Shown here: positions 12,706 to 24,642 of the stretch, in pieces
Position numbering within the stretch: the first letter of the stretch is position 1
Layout of the letters: every line of letters starts with the position of its first letter
NCBI RefSeq assembly: GCF_028769735.1
Contig: NC_088170.1
Coordinates: 48,517,585-48,581,584 of the forward strand
DNA length: 64,000 nucleotides
Direction of reading: 5' to 3'
Origin: Zonotrichia leucophrys gambelii
Taxonomy: Eukaryota > Chordata > Aves > Passeriformes > Passerellidae
Position numbers and translations under genes: made by a program
The notes under the pieces: model-generated
What the model saw: only the letters and a program-made list of their open reading frames with translations
What the model was told of the DNA's origin: nothing
Databases searched by the model: none

Positions 12706-15700
12706 CCACAATGAAGCCCTAATATTGACTGATGCCTTCTGGCATTGTAATACCAATATTTTTAAAATAGCTAATTTCTATTTATAGTTCCACCACTGAA
12801 TTCAAAGGAAATTCTGCTATTTCAGTGAACATCTATGTAGTTCAAATAGCAGATTAGTACATGATTAGAGTAATATTTACTAATCATTTTGAGATAAGGT
12901 AATGCTCAAATAAATAGAAAGAATAATTTTACCCTCTACAATAAATGAAGCATGTGAGTCTTCAAAACATTAATAGCAGCACCATATCCAGCAGAAATTG
13001 AGTAAAATACTTAAAAAAAACCATTCTATTTGGAAATTTTATGCCTTCAGGATGGGTTCAACATTCAGCGACATATATATTTTTGTCAATGACTATAAAG
13101 GGAGTGCTTATGAATTGTATTTCACTCATCCCTCTTGCTATTCAATTAGATGTGGCTGATATATTAAGTGTTTTTCAGTAAGAACATCAGAGACCAGCAT
13201 GGATGGCTTTCAACAGCATTAATCAATAATGCAATAGCACAGTGGAGGATAATGAAAAGGCAGAAGTTACCAGTGGTTAGCACAGTGCTCCCTGGGACAC
13301 TGCTGTTCTCTCATGTGAGACACTGTGCAGTGATGGTAACCCCTCTACACCAGAGCCAGGTAAGCAGGTGAGACTCCAACAGAAGGACACTTCTCAAAGC
13401 CTTTTGTCATTGCACCCCTCAGCTCTAACAGCACTACAGAGCTGCAAAACCTGAGTAGTACTTTCAGGCCAGGTGTTAGTGTACCAATTCAAATAGCCCA
13501 GAAATTTCACAGTTTATCTGTGCCACCCATCACTCCAGAGTCACAATCAGGCCTTGGACACGTGATCATGGTAATCTAAGAACAATTTTTTTTTCCTGCA
13601 AATAAAAGGGGGAAAAATCCTTAGCAGTGTGCAACTTGCCATGAAGCTGATCTGCCTCAAACAAAAAGCTTTACCCATGACAATATTTCTTCAAACAAGA
13701 AGTTACAACAAAATTCCATCTCGTCATGATCCAAAGCCCCGGTTTGTTTTTTTTGGGTTTTTTTTTTTGTTTATTTACAAAGGTGTTCCCCAATTTAGAC
13801 CAACTGTACAAACAGAAAGCCAACCAAAAGGAGTTTTCCTGCTGTCACTTGCTTTTACATCTATTAATCTCTGCAATCACAGCTCCTCCTTCCCCTCCAG
13901 ATCCCCCTGTGCTGGCTGCAGCACAGTGTCCAAGGTGCAGCACGTAGAGTTCTCTTTCTCCCACCAAAGGCCTCAGTGCTGAGCCTGCCATTGGTGTCAG
14001 CTGCCCACCTGAATAAATCATGAGCTACCAGAGCTGGGACAAGCAGGGTCCTCAGTAAAGCTCAAATATCTCACTGAAGCTGCTTTTTCTCCCCATCCAT
14101 TAACCCACCTCAGTATCTCAACAACAGCAAATAGCAGTTAAAAAGACTCATCACTAGAAGGTGTCTCAGGTGCCAGCTGAAACATGAACCAGAGGACATG
14201 AAGAGAGTGCCTAAAAGTACAAGCACCTACTCTGGCAGTGAACAAGGATGCCAGCTGTGATTACCACGGAGATCATGGAAGCAATAAGAGAAAATACCCA
14301 GCTGAAGCAGGAGCTTGTAAAATCCTAGGCTAGAAATAATGACAAAACAGCCAGCCTGCCTCAAGCTCTGAAGAAAGAATAGCATCTGCCATCCTTGTGT
14401 GCCACCTCTCTTCATTCTGTTGGTGAAATTCTGTGTCTTGTTCTTCAAGGTTTGCTTTTCACAGAATAGCCTACTGATAAGAAAAATAGCCTTCTGCTGC
14501 CCTCTGGCCTTATGCCTTTTATCAGAAAAAACACAGTGCCTATTATAGGAAAGCATGTAGTCCTATTTATCTTCTGCTCCTGTTGATCATTTGTCATTGG
14601 GGTTTCTGACAAGGATTCCAACACAGCTTCTAGGCAGGACAAATCTGCAGTATAATCTTTCTCTGCTTTCACAATTGGTTCAAAGGCCCTGCTGCCAAAA
14701 GACTGCTCTGTGGTACAGTGGATAACCTACTTCAAAAAATAATGATGCTATATAAATTACAAAGCAGAAATATATTGATTTTTTAGTGCAATCTACATTA
14801 TATCTGGCAGCAGGCAAAATGTAAGTCACCTCTGAACAGAGCCCTTTGACAATGTGCTGTTCCTTTTACATGGTGATTATGTGCCACAGAGCATATGAAA
14901 CAAGAAGTGGAATGGGGTCAAATGGGCATCTCTGCAGAGTATTAAGATAAAGGACTTTATAATTAAAACTGGAAGATCTAGTCATCTTAACGCAGACTAA
15001 AGATTAGGATCAGTGCTTTTACAGGAAGATGAATTATACTCTGAGAAACAGGGAATCTATCAGAAGGAAAAGCCTGCTTCATGAAAGCAATTTAGCAAAT
15101 GCAATTTCAGCTATAACTGTAAAAATGATTCTATGACATGCTAGTAAATGTCAGTGACTTGAAGCTTATTATTTATTCTAGGTTCAACAGAATTGTCTTT
15201 ATGTTCTGTTTAGAGCAACTGAAAACAAGAATCCATTAGCTCTGTTATTTTGTAGTAGGTACACAACCCATTACCAATGGCATTTTTCCTACCACTAGTT
15301 TGTAACATCCCCTAAAATGATTAGCTAAGAGGATAATGGTACTGAACTTCTACAGCTGCTATCCATTTCTTCAGTAAAAAAAAATGAGGGAAATGGAAAA
15401 GAGTTTGTTTTCCTGCCAACAGAAACATGCAAAGTTATTTTTTATGCTAACACATAAAGTAGGGATATTCTCATAAAGATTGCTATGGTATTTTGCATAT
15501 TTTAGCAAAAATTGTTGGGGAAAATATGCACTTTCTCATATAAAGGAGCACTTGGAATAAATTTTTCTAATATTTCCCACAGCAGCAGTTGTTATCATAA
15601 CAAAATTTAGATCAGGTGTTTGTTGATGAATTTCTAAAGATAAATAAAAAATACTTTGAGACATCATGCTACAGATTTGTTTCTAATGCATTGTAACACA

Positions 15701-17285
15701 TTCACAGTCTACCAACCCTTTTCAGACTGCTAACTTTCTATCATATTTTCCAGTTGTTTAATTGCAAACCCGTCATTTGATATAATAATATACATGAAAC
15801 TCATCTCAGCTTAGATTGCAGCTAGTCATGCATGAGATGAGTGAGATTGCTACTTTTCTCCAGCTACCAGAAAAAAAACAAATCTATGTCCTCACATTGC
15901 TGATAATGAGCTCTAAAGTATCTACAGATTCAGAGGAATAAAGTGGAGGTGAAGGGATGTTTCTGTTTTTCCTGAACACATAACCAATCATGTTTGCTAG
16001 CTTGGGTGTGTATAAACTAAAGACAAGCTAAAGGGCTAAGCTCTTTCTATGAAGTGATATTCTGGGCATCTGTAGGTGAAAACCAGAGATTTAAAACTTT
16101 CAGTCTCAGAAAGTACTAGAAAGGTTATCGGATTAAGTAAATTAAATATGTGGGATTTAGGGATGCTTAGTTTTCTTGTGGAGTACATACTGCCTGATTC
16201 TTCCTCTTCAGTATGTACCACTCCATTATTTCCTACCTTGGGTGCTACTTTTCTCTTGAGCAGCAATCAAGGGATGCAATTCTTGTTGAGCAGGCTGACA
16301 GATGTTACTAATTTGGGGAGTTTTGTTAAATTAAATTCTTTAAAGCTCCTATTCCCATAGTCATGAGGTGATTATACTAGATTTTCAGCTTCCAAGGAAG
16401 CTGGAGTAATAAGTCTTGCATCTTTCTCAATCTGATTTGACAGGGACATGGTTTGACATGCCATGGCACAGCAGTGGCAGTCAGGGCCCCTCTTCTCATG
16501 AGGCCATCACAAAGCCATTTCACCCTTCAGCATGGCAGGCTCTATAAAACCTGGCTGCTTCTGAGTAACTAAGGAAAGCACAGCCAGCAGCAGCTAGCAT
16601 GGTTTAAAAGATGTAAAACTGATAAGCATTATAGTGACTAGCAACAAAACTTTTACTGAGGCATTTTACCAGCCTTAGGCTAGATAACAATTCTGCACAC
16701 AGCTGCTTGCACACACACCTTACAAGTACCATTGCAGAGCTTCCTCCCTGCCCTGGCAGACTTCAAGGAAAGTGTGGAAAGCGGAAAGTGTGCAGGCACT
16801 ACAGGGCATGATTAGTTGGTCACATATTCTGCAGAAAGCAGAACATGGAGCAATCACTTGCCATAGCAACCTTAACGTTTGGAGAATCAACTGCAGAAAC
16901 AAACTGATTCTAATTATTGGAGCAAATGCAATTAGCAAGTAAGCTATATCTAAACAATGTAAGAGAAAAGGAAGCTTTTTTAAAAGGGTCTTTTGTTTCT
17001 TCAACTGAGAGCTTAATGGGCATTATTATTACTTAGTATGTCCCCAAGGCCAGTTCTGTAGCAACTGAAGAGAAGGAAGGGACAAAGTGTTGCTAGCTAG
17101 TTTTCTGATCCCAAATGTTGCCAATGTTACATAGTCACCAGAAATAAAATGTGTCTGGTCTAATGCAAGCTTGAACCTGTGAAACGTCCCTAAGTGAGTT
17201 ACTCACAGTAGGCTCGCTATGTAAGCACGGGAGAAAGACAGGCATCTTTAGCGGGACACGCACCTCATTCTGGGGCAGAGCAGGA
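12706..17285. other. Intergenic DNA, no gene seen
   Basis: AT-rich with scattered homopolymer runs, such as T/G-rich tracts near 13745-13770. No reading frame has exon-like borders with matching phase to a neighbour, and no known protein signature was recognised. Confidence 0.5.
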
Positions 17286-17485
17286 TTTTTCCGTGTGGAG
17301 AAGGCGGAGGTGCCTTGCCGCGGCCGGAGCCGGTGGATCCGAGGCGCGGGGCCGCTCGCTGCCCTCCCTCCCCTCAGCGCCCGGGCCGCGCGCGGGGCGC
17401 CCCCTGCTGGGCACGCGGCCGAACCACAGCCTCGGGCCCTCCCTCACGGATCCGCGTGCTCTCCGCACCGGCCACAACTTCCACG
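17286..17485. promoter_or_regulatory. Orphan CpG island with CTCF-like core
   Basis: A sharply bounded, very GC- and CpG-rich block lies in AT-rich DNA about 3 kb upstream of LSM8. It contains GCGCCCCCTGCTGG at 17397-17410; its reverse complement, CCAGCAGGGGGCGC, matches the CTCF core consensus at every position. Short reading frames cross it on both strands, but none resembles a known protein and no splice donor links it convincingly to LSM8. It could be an insulator, an alternative or non-coding-RNA promoter, or an enhancer island. Confidence 0.6.
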
Positions 17486-19083
17486 AAATTACGCAACTCG
17501 TGCCCCCGAGTTGTAATTTAGCGTGCCAAACCTTGCTCCTGAAGGGGAGAGGCAGTATATTTTTTCCCTCCCCAAAAGATACGGGTTTAAATTAGGGCTC
17601 TCCATTTCCTCTGTGTGTGGGTGTTTTGTAAGAAGAGAATAAGAGCAGTGGTGGCTTCCAACAGAGGACAGAACCTCAGTCAGGGCTGTGGGAAGAAGGG
17701 CCGAGCCGCCTGCCTTCAGGGAGAGCCTAAGAGTAAACGAAGCCCGGAATTCTCTTTTCCGAGTTCCTTTATACTGAGGGTGCTAACTGCTTTTAAGCAC
17801 CTGGTTTGGCAAAGCCTGGGCACCAGACTTCAGGAGTCTGGTCTTACTCTTTGGATTTTAATATTCCTTTGTAAAATAAAAACAGTTTTTTTAAAAGCCC
17901 TTCTCTGGTTTTCAGGGACACTTGTAATATAAACAGGTGGATCAGAGATCCTTGACATCAGGTCTTGTGGCACTGTTCTGCAAGTATTTTAAAATTTCAT
18001 CCTACATCCTTGTATCCCAATGATCTCATGCTCTTGGCCTTGGAGAATGTCTCTTGACAGACAGAAAGAAGAGTATGAAAAGGAAAATGTCAATCTCCCC
18101 CCAAAAAACCCTTTAGCCTCTTACATGAAATACAGAATAATTATTGCAGTCCTGGTCTAACCATCAGTGGAAATTGTTAAGCTTCTTATAATAAAAGCTT
18201 AAGAGGATGAGAATTATGTAATGCCCAATTCCAAAAGTATTTTGTTCTCTGACATCTCTTGTCATGTTTCTGATAAAAGCTGAGCCATTGGACAAATTCT
18301 TCAGAGACTACATTGGTGTAGGTACCTTCATAGGTGCCAAAGAACTTCTTTTTTTTTTTTTTTTTTCTGGCTAATTTACCTTAAAAAAAAATTTGCTTTC
18401 CCTGTGGTTCAGATGGCTATAGAATGCAAGAAAAAAATTGGCATGTTAGGAGAATAAACAATAGCATTAACCTTTCTAGAAATTGTGTTCCCTGCAGGAA
18501 TTAAACCACAGGCTGAACACCAAGTCCTAGTTTGGACCTCTTGCCAATTTGTCTCTTTTACTGAAATAAAAAGAAGTGGGACTACTGACAGGGACAATCT
18601 AAACTGCGAGGTTGGGAGGAGACACAGGGACAGGTGACCCAAACTGACCAAAGGTATATTCTGTACCATGACATCAAGCTCTGTACATAAAGTGGGGAGG
18701 AGGAGAAAGGGGGGACGTTCAGAGTGATGGCATTTGACATCCCAAGTCACCATTAGGTGTGATGGGGCTCCACTCTCCTGGAGATGGTGGAATACCTGCC
18801 TGCCTATAGGAAGCAGTGACTTAATTCCTTGTTTTGCTTTGCTTGTGTGCATGGCTTTTGCTTTCCCTATTAAACTGTCTTCATCTTAACCCAAGTTTTT
18901 CCAGCTTTTGTCCTTACAATTCCTTCCCCCATCCCACTGACTGCGAAATGAGTAAGCAGCTGTGTGGGACTTGGTGGCTGTGTGGAAGGGCAGCAGTCAG
19001 GGCCTCCTTCCTGCCCACCTCACAGCAGCAGCCCACAGGAAACCAAGGGAGGATTGCATGGCTCCCACACTAGCAAGACTCAT
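17486..19083. other. Intergenic DNA between the orphan CpG island and CR1
   Basis: No gene seen. A long T tract lies at 18349-18366. Reading frames are short and unrecognised. Confidence 0.5.
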
Positions 19084-20013
19084 ATGAATTTACAGGTTGG
19101 AAGGGATCTTAATAATCATCTAATCCCAACCTCTCCTGCAATGGGTGGGGACACCCTCCACTAGATCAGGCTGCTCAAGGCCTCACCCAGCCTGACCTTG
19201 AGCACTGCCAGGGCTGGGGTATCCACAGCCTCCCTGGGCAACCTGTTCCAGTATCTCACCACCCTCATAGTAAGGAATTTCTTCCTAATACCTAACTTAA
19301 ATTTATCCTCTTTCAGTTTGTGCTGTCACTAAAGTTCCTGAAAAGCAGTCCCTCTCTGGCTTCCCTGTAGGACCCCTTTGGATACTGGAAGGCTGCCATG
19401 AGGCTTCCATGCAACCTTCTCTTCTCCAGGCTGAACATTCCCAACTGTTCCCCTCTCTTCATAAGGAAGGTGCTCCAGTCCTCTTACCAACTTCATGCCC
19501 CCCCTCTGGACTTGCTCCAACAGTTCCATGTCTTCCTTTTGCTGGTAGAGCCTGTGACACAGGTAGGGTCTCACAAGAGGAGAGGGGAACAATCTGCCCA
19601 CACTGCTTTAGAGGCAGCCCAGGGTATGGCTGGCTTTCTGGGCTGCAGACACACTCTGCTGGCCCATGTTGAGTTTTTCATCAACTATGACCCCCCAAGT
19701 CTTTCTCTGCAGGGCTGTTCTCAATGAAGTCTCCACTCAGCCTGTAGGCGTGTCTGGGATTGCCCCGAATAGGTGCAGGACCTTGCACTTGGCTTTGTTG
19801 AACTTCGCGAGATTCACATGGGACTTCTCTCGAGCCTATCCACATCCCTCTGGATGGCATCATTTCGATGGCACCACACAGGTTGGTATCATCAGCTATT
19901 TTGATGAGAGCAAACTCAGTCCCACTATCCATGTCGCCTATGAAGATGAACAGAGTTGCCCCCAGCACCAGCCCCTGGAAGGACATCACTAGTTACTGAT
20001 CTCCACGTGGAGA
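19084..20013 (-). mobile_element. CR1 LINE, 5'-truncated, with decayed reverse-transcriptase reading frame
   Basis: The element lies antisense to LSM8: its 3' end is near 19084 and its truncated 5' side near 20013. Frames on the minus strand retain recognisable CR1 ORF2 C-terminal patches, such as GDMDSGTEFALIKIADDTNL (19877-19936 region) and KEDMELLEQVQRGGMKLVRG (19479-19538 region). They sit in different frames broken by stops and shifts, so the copy is dead. The 3' non-coding part reads as the typical avian CR1 tail. It ends about 420 bp before the LSM8 start codon. Confidence 0.9.
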
Positions 20014-20090
20014 AAGACCGCCTGACCTCAGCTCTTTGCCTGCGGCCACTGAGAGGCCAATTGCTGCACCAGGCGCTGAAGCCGGGCTGG

Positions 20091-20196
20091 GCTGCAGGGA
20101 TGAACCTTCCCGGCCCACACCACACCAAACCCCGCTCCAGCCGCTCGGCTGCAGGGATGAACCTTCCCGGCCCACGCCACACCAAACCCCCGCCCC
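20091..20196. repeat. 57-bp GC-rich tandem duplication
   Basis: Copy 1 spans 20091-20147. Copy 2 starts at 20148 and matches for about 45-50 bp (GCTGCAGGGATGAACCTTCC, then CGGCCCACRCCACACCAAAC), with one A/G difference and small changes near the end. It sits between the CR1 truncation point and the LSM8 CpG island. Confidence 0.9.
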
Positions 20197-20640
20197 GGCC
20201 GCGCCTCCCTGCGGGCGGTGCCATGTGCCGCGGGGGGGGCGCCACAGCCTCCCCGCGCGGCTCGTTCCTTGGTACGGCCCTCTCCCATCTCCGGGCCGCC
20301 TCCTGCCCCCAGCGCTTGCGCGCTCCCCGCGCTCGCGGCCGGCCCCGCCCCCGGGCTGTGCGCCTGCGCGGTGGGCCGTACGTCAGCGTCGCGCGCCGGC
20401 CGTGCGGCGCCCCGCGGAGAGAGCCGGCCGCCATGACCTCCGCGCTGGAGAACTACATCAACCGTATCCTCCGCCGCGGGCCCCCTGCACCGCAGCGCGG
20501 CTCTGCTGCTCGGGCCCGGCACTGTGCGCGGTGCCGGCTTCTCTCACGGGAGGTTGGCCTGGGAGGCCGGAGGTTCCGCGGAGAACGGGGTCCCCTACAG
20601 CAGCCAGTGCTGCCGGGCTGAGCCGTGCCCGTGAGGAGCG
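20197..20640 (+). promoter_or_regulatory. LSM8: LSM8 CpG-island promoter
   Basis: A dense CpG island surrounds the LSM8 start codon. Upstream elements visible by eye are a GC box within GGCCCCGCCC (20341-20350), an NRF1-like palindrome TGCGCCTGCGCG (20359-20370, one mismatch to YGCGCAYGCGCR) and a CRE-type half site TACGTCA (20379-20385). There is no TATA box at the usual distance. This is the usual architecture of a broadly expressed housekeeping gene. The exact transcription start cannot be read, but it should lie roughly between 20370 and 20430. Confidence 0.75.
20433..20463 (+). CDS. LSM8: LSM8 coding exon 1
   Basis: Encodes the first ten residues, MTSALENYIN, plus the first base of an Arg codon (C|GT). 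The donor is GTATCC. The exon lies wholly inside the CpG island, and the 5' UTR extends upstream from the ATG. Confidence 0.95.
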
Positions 20641-23600
20641 GGAGTCGTGGTGGGCCTGCTCCCTTAAAGGGCTGTTAGCGTGCGCTTAGATAACAGCTGG
20701 GCAGCACTTGCTCAAAACCTGCCAGCTGGGGTTCTTGCAGCGCTTTTGGTGTTAATTTTTCTGTGCTTCTTGTAACCCGTGGACATTTTCAGTTTTATTC
20801 ACTAACAGTAATCTAGCAACCCGGAATTAGTCAAGATGACGAATATGTGGTCATCGAATGGGGATAGTCAGATCTTCAGGAAGAAGGGATGCAGAATACT
20901 AGCCTCGAGATCACCACTGCAGAGCTTTTTAAGGACTTTTAAAGTTTTTTAAGGCCTTAAAGTGTTAATGAAACGGTTGTTTCCATTTTGAGGCAGTGTA
21001 GTTAGTAATGGGAAGAGAGGTGAGCTCAAATCTGTATTCTGTTTTTAAGGCGTTTTTCATGTTTGTGTATGACTGTCCGTGGTTGGGTGAAGAGAGACTT
21101 TCAGGGAGATGTTTATGAAAAATACTGCATTGTCACATGTTATTGTCAACCATGCTGCTTTAAGAAAAGTGCTGATAGGCTTTTGGGGGTCTAAATGGGT
21201 CATAAAACCTGTATTCCATATAAATGCTTTAAAAAATGTTAATGGTTCTATTCCAGATATGACTAAATGTTTCCTTAATGAAATATCAGGTACTGTTGCA
21301 GTAATTACTTCTGATGGAAGAATGATTGTGGTAAGACTTATTTTTTTTTAACATTTTGTTTTCCCCCATAAAGACTTCCCATCGTGGCAGTAAAGAAGCT
21401 CTCTTAGGGCAGTCTCACATATTCACACAACCAAACTATATGGCATAGAATAATTGCCATAAAGCTTAAAAAAATAATTTTATGAACACTTACTGTTTCT
21501 TGCATGTCATGTCAGCTTTTTTCCATTGATAAATTTGTGTCTGCAGATGCTCTGGCCTTTTTATCAAATGGCTTTTCCTGTGGGAATGCACCAAAGAATG
21601 CATTCCTCTTCTGTTCAGTAATTTAGTTTCTGTCTAAAATGTCCACTTTTTTCTGTATGCTCTTCAACTTTCCTGCTAAAACCATTTCTTCCCTATTGCT
21701 GTGAAAAACATCAGCTGGAGAAGTGTTGTGGGCTTCTGTTTGTACTTGAAAACCTGAGGATAGGCCTACTTGATACATTAGACTGTATAATATTTTTGGG
21801 TTTACTGCTTCTGTGTTCTGGGCCTTTTTTTCCTTGCATTGCTTCCCCCCATCTTTTATTCTTTTGTGTTTTGAGTGTAACTTAGTAGTATGATTGTTGC
21901 AGCAGGATTGTATCTTTCTGTCTGCACTTAGCTTTGTGCAGCCTCTGGAAAAATCTGTTGGCTTCACCAAATCTGCTTGGCTGAAGTCAGTGTGGTAAAC
22001 TTTGTGTGTGTGCTACAAGATACTTCCTATCAATAAAGATTTGAATGGAGTTGGTATATAGGACTCATTGTTAGATGATACAAATGCAGATTATGGCTGT
22101 TTGAAGGGCTGTTTTATGTGAGTTTGAGTTTCTTAATCAATTAGTGATGGCAAATTTATGTTAATTTTCCAAACATGTACTTAAGTGCCACAAAATACTG
22201 TATTTTTAAATTTATTTTTTATATTATTTAGTAAACACAAGGTAATCTTCAAAGAGATACCGCTTTAAATTGCTTGTTAGGAATGGTTTCAATATTGTTG
22301 ACCACAAGAATCCAACTTTTCTGTTCTTTGTTTATTTAATTTTTTTTTTTAAATTTCTGGAAATACCCATACAAAAACCAGTGTAGAAATAGTAAAATTG
22401 GTTGTCTAGAGGAACATTATTGATAAAATGATTTTTTTTTTTTTAATAATAAAGCTTAAGCTTATGGTCTTTTAGTATGAATACATAGTAACACATGGGT
22501 GCTTTTCTTAAATTGGTTATTGCATTTAAAATTTCATTCTTTAGCTTTTGTGTTTAAGCCCAAGAGTAAAACCTGAATAGAACATCTGTTCTCCAGTACC
22601 TTTATTTTGCCACTCTGTTTATGATATCCTTGACAGCAAAGAGGCAGTTTTTAAGGGCAATGACAGTGTGCTTTTTTGTGGTTTTTTTTTCAGGGAACAC
22701 TCAAAGGTTTTGACCAGACCATAAACTTGATTTTGGATGAAAGCCATGAACGAGTATTCAGTTCTTCACAAGGAGTTGAGCAAGTGGTGCTGGGCTTGTA
22801 CATTGTGAGAGGTGATAATGTGTGAGTATGGCATGCTCTTGTTTAAATCCTTCCATGCAGGCTTTGTGTGTGGGTGCACATGTGTTTGTGCATATTTATA
22901 TATCCATAATCTGTATAAATTGTGATAGCCCTGCACACCTTGCATCTTTGTGGGTGGCACTGAAAGTGTTGTCAAAGCTGAAGGTACTGAAAGGATGTGT
23001 GGAAGTGACACTTGGGGACATGGTTCAGTGGACTTGGCAATGTTAGGGCAATGGTTGGACCTGATCTTTCCTAACACACAGCTGTGATTCTGTATTAAAT
23101 AGCAAATGTCTACACTTCTTTTAAAGTAGTGATTGCCTTGCAGTGTTGAGATTGAAGATGATCTCAGGGCTGGAGCATCTCCCCTACAAGGACAGGCGGG
23201 GAGATGATGAAGGAAAAGACAGAATAATCACTAAAAAATGAGCTAGAACTTGTGTCTGCAAAAAGTCAGCAATCTGGTATACAAAGTTGACTTGCAACAG
23301 TTTTGTTTTTGTTTTTTTTTTTCTTTACTTTAGAGCAGATGTTCACAGAGAGCACTTTATAATCTGGAAAATCCTTGAAGGTTCTGACTTGGCAGTGTAG
23401 CAAGTGTTGAAGCCAATGTAGTGATGTGTCAAGCGTATGAGTTGGTGTTTGATGTAAAATTCCTTTACAAAATAAGGGTGAAAGCTCAGTGGGTGCAGAG
23501 GGGAGTAGCTGGTGTGCCAAACCTGTGGGAAGGTCACAGGAGAAGTGGAAGAAGGCCTGGTAAGTGGGCCAGCTACGAAGATTACTTTTGCAGAAGTGTT

Positions 23601-24501
23601 GTGAAACCAATGGCAAAAGTAAGATTATTTTTTTATCACAGCTGGAAAAAGAGTATGTTGCAGTGACCAACACATGAGCCTGGATAGGAATTTTCATCTT
23701 TAATTCTAATGGATACTTCTGTACAACAAAATGCCAAGGCTTAAATTGATATCTCGGTGCTTTTACCTAATATTGAGAAATTGGATCATTCTGAATGCTT
23801 TCATCACTTTGGACTTAAAATTTTAAGAAAAACTAATTTTACACATTGTATGTCACTCCACCAGTAGCTTTTCATTCAGATACTAAAAATGTGCCTAAAA
23901 CAGCAGATAATGGTTTACTACTTCACTGCTTGATCATACAATTGAAATGTATGATGAAAGACATCATCATACAGCCACATTACTGAAATATATTCAGAAT
24001 ATGCTTCTGTGATATAGAATTGTTTCTGCAGTCTTAACAAATTCAAGCATATTTAATACAAGTAATAATTATGTATTCATGCAACTCTTCAAATTGCTGA
24101 AATTCAGTGTCCTTACAGGAAGAAGTAAAAAGAATCAACAGCTAAGTAACAGTAACTTCAAAATAGGGGACTGTCATGAAATAGGGAAGCTGATGAAAAA
24201 TAAAAGGAAAGAAAGAGTACATGGTACAAAGTACTTTGAGCATTCCAGTGTGCATCACTAGAGGCTTTCATGGAATAAACAGCATCAATCAGAAGTTGGT
24301 ATAGTTCAACAGGATGTAGGGCTTGTTAGAAGATAAAATACAGCTTCTGTTTTAAAACTGTGTGATTTGATTTCAACAAATAATAACCTGATTTTTTTTT
24401 TTAATTGCAGTGCTGTGATTGGTGAAATTGATGAAGAGACAGATTCTGCTCTTGACTTGGGGAATATTCGAGCAGAACCTTTAAACTCAGTTGTGCACTG
24501 A
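20433..24501 (+). CDS. LSM8: LSM8, U6 snRNA-associated Sm-like protein (complete, 4 coding exons)
   Basis: Coding exons are 20433-20463, 21290-21330, 22694-22821 and 24411-24501; all introns are GT-AG and the phases join into 96 codons plus TGA, the usual LSM8 length. The start ATG has a strong Kozak context (GCCGCCATGA). The protein begins MTSALENYINR and ends RAEPLNSVVH. The Sm1 part (TVAVITSDGRMIVGTLKGFD) spans roughly residues 12-31, and the Sm2 motif (GLYIVRGDNV) lies near residues 63-72. Known role of the family: LSM8 joins LSM2-7 in the nuclear heptameric ring that binds the U-rich 3' end of U6 snRNA for spliceosome assembly; the paralogue LSM1 defines the cytoplasmic ring used in mRNA decay. 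Nothing is truncated or frameshifted. Confidence 0.98.
20464..21289 (+). other. LSM8: LSM8 intron 1
   Basis: Starts GTATCC and ends with ATCAG. The first part is still GC-rich from the island. No further gene or RNA was seen inside it. Confidence 0.9.
21290..21330 (+). CDS. LSM8: LSM8 coding exon 2
   Basis: A 41-bp exon that completes the split Arg codon and encodes TVAVITSDGRMIV, the first strands of the Sm fold. The donor is GTAAG, in phase 0. Confidence 0.95.
22694..22821 (+). CDS. LSM8: LSM8 coding exon 3
   Basis: A 128-bp exon preceded by a T-rich tract and CAG. It encodes the core from GTLKGFDQTINLILDE to GLYIVRGDN, including the Sm2 motif, and ends two bases into a Val codon before GTGAGT. 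Confidence 0.96.
22985..23093 (+). mobile_element. CR1 LINE 3'-end fragment in LSM8 intron 3
   Basis: The text around CTTGGGGACATGGTTCAGTG, GGCAATGTTAGGGCAATGGT and TGGACCTGATC is the usual avian CR1 3' end in sense orientation. It closes with GTGATTCTGT, as CR1 tails do. Confidence 0.8.
23164..23206 (+). mobile_element. Short CR1 internal fragment in LSM8 intron 3
   Basis: GGGCTGGAGCATCTCCCCTA followed by CAAGGACAGGCGGGGAGATG matches the CR1 segment normally found several hundred bases upstream of the CR1 3' end. It lies downstream of a CR1 tail here, so it is a separate or rearranged piece. Confidence 0.6.
24411..24501 (+). CDS. LSM8: LSM8 coding exon 4 (terminal)
   Basis: Preceded by a T tract and TTGCAG. 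It encodes the C-terminal tail AVIGEIDEETDSALDLGNIR and AEPLNSVVH, then TGA at 24499-24501. The acidic tail is the LSM8-specific extension after the Sm fold. Confidence 0.96.
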
Positions 24502-24642
24502 AAAGATAAAAATGCACTGGGACTTTGTAAATCTTTGGTTGTACAGACCTGTTTAGCAATGTGGACAGTTTTTACAAATTGTGTTTAATTTGTTTAGTCA
24601 CCAGTTTTTTTTATTATGAACATGTTGTAGTTTTGCATGTAA

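Noticed and set aside
14490..14515. CTCF-like TGCCCTCTGGCC
   Set aside because: The last positions of the core do not fit (CCT instead of TGG).
17265..17595. Possible first exon of a gene in the orphan CpG island
   Set aside because: Short frames on both strands lack recognisable products, and no convincing donor links them to LSM8 or another exon; kept as a regulatory island only.
18409..18852. Open frame of 147 codons, minus strand
   Set aside because: No domain or splice context; composition not protein-like.
19956..20689. Several long overlapping open frames on both strands (up to about 220 codons)
   Set aside because: They lie in the CpG island, where stop codons are scarce, overlap CR1 and the tandem repeat, and show Pro/Arg/Ala-rich junk composition. 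The real coding exon there is the 31-bp LSM8 exon 1.
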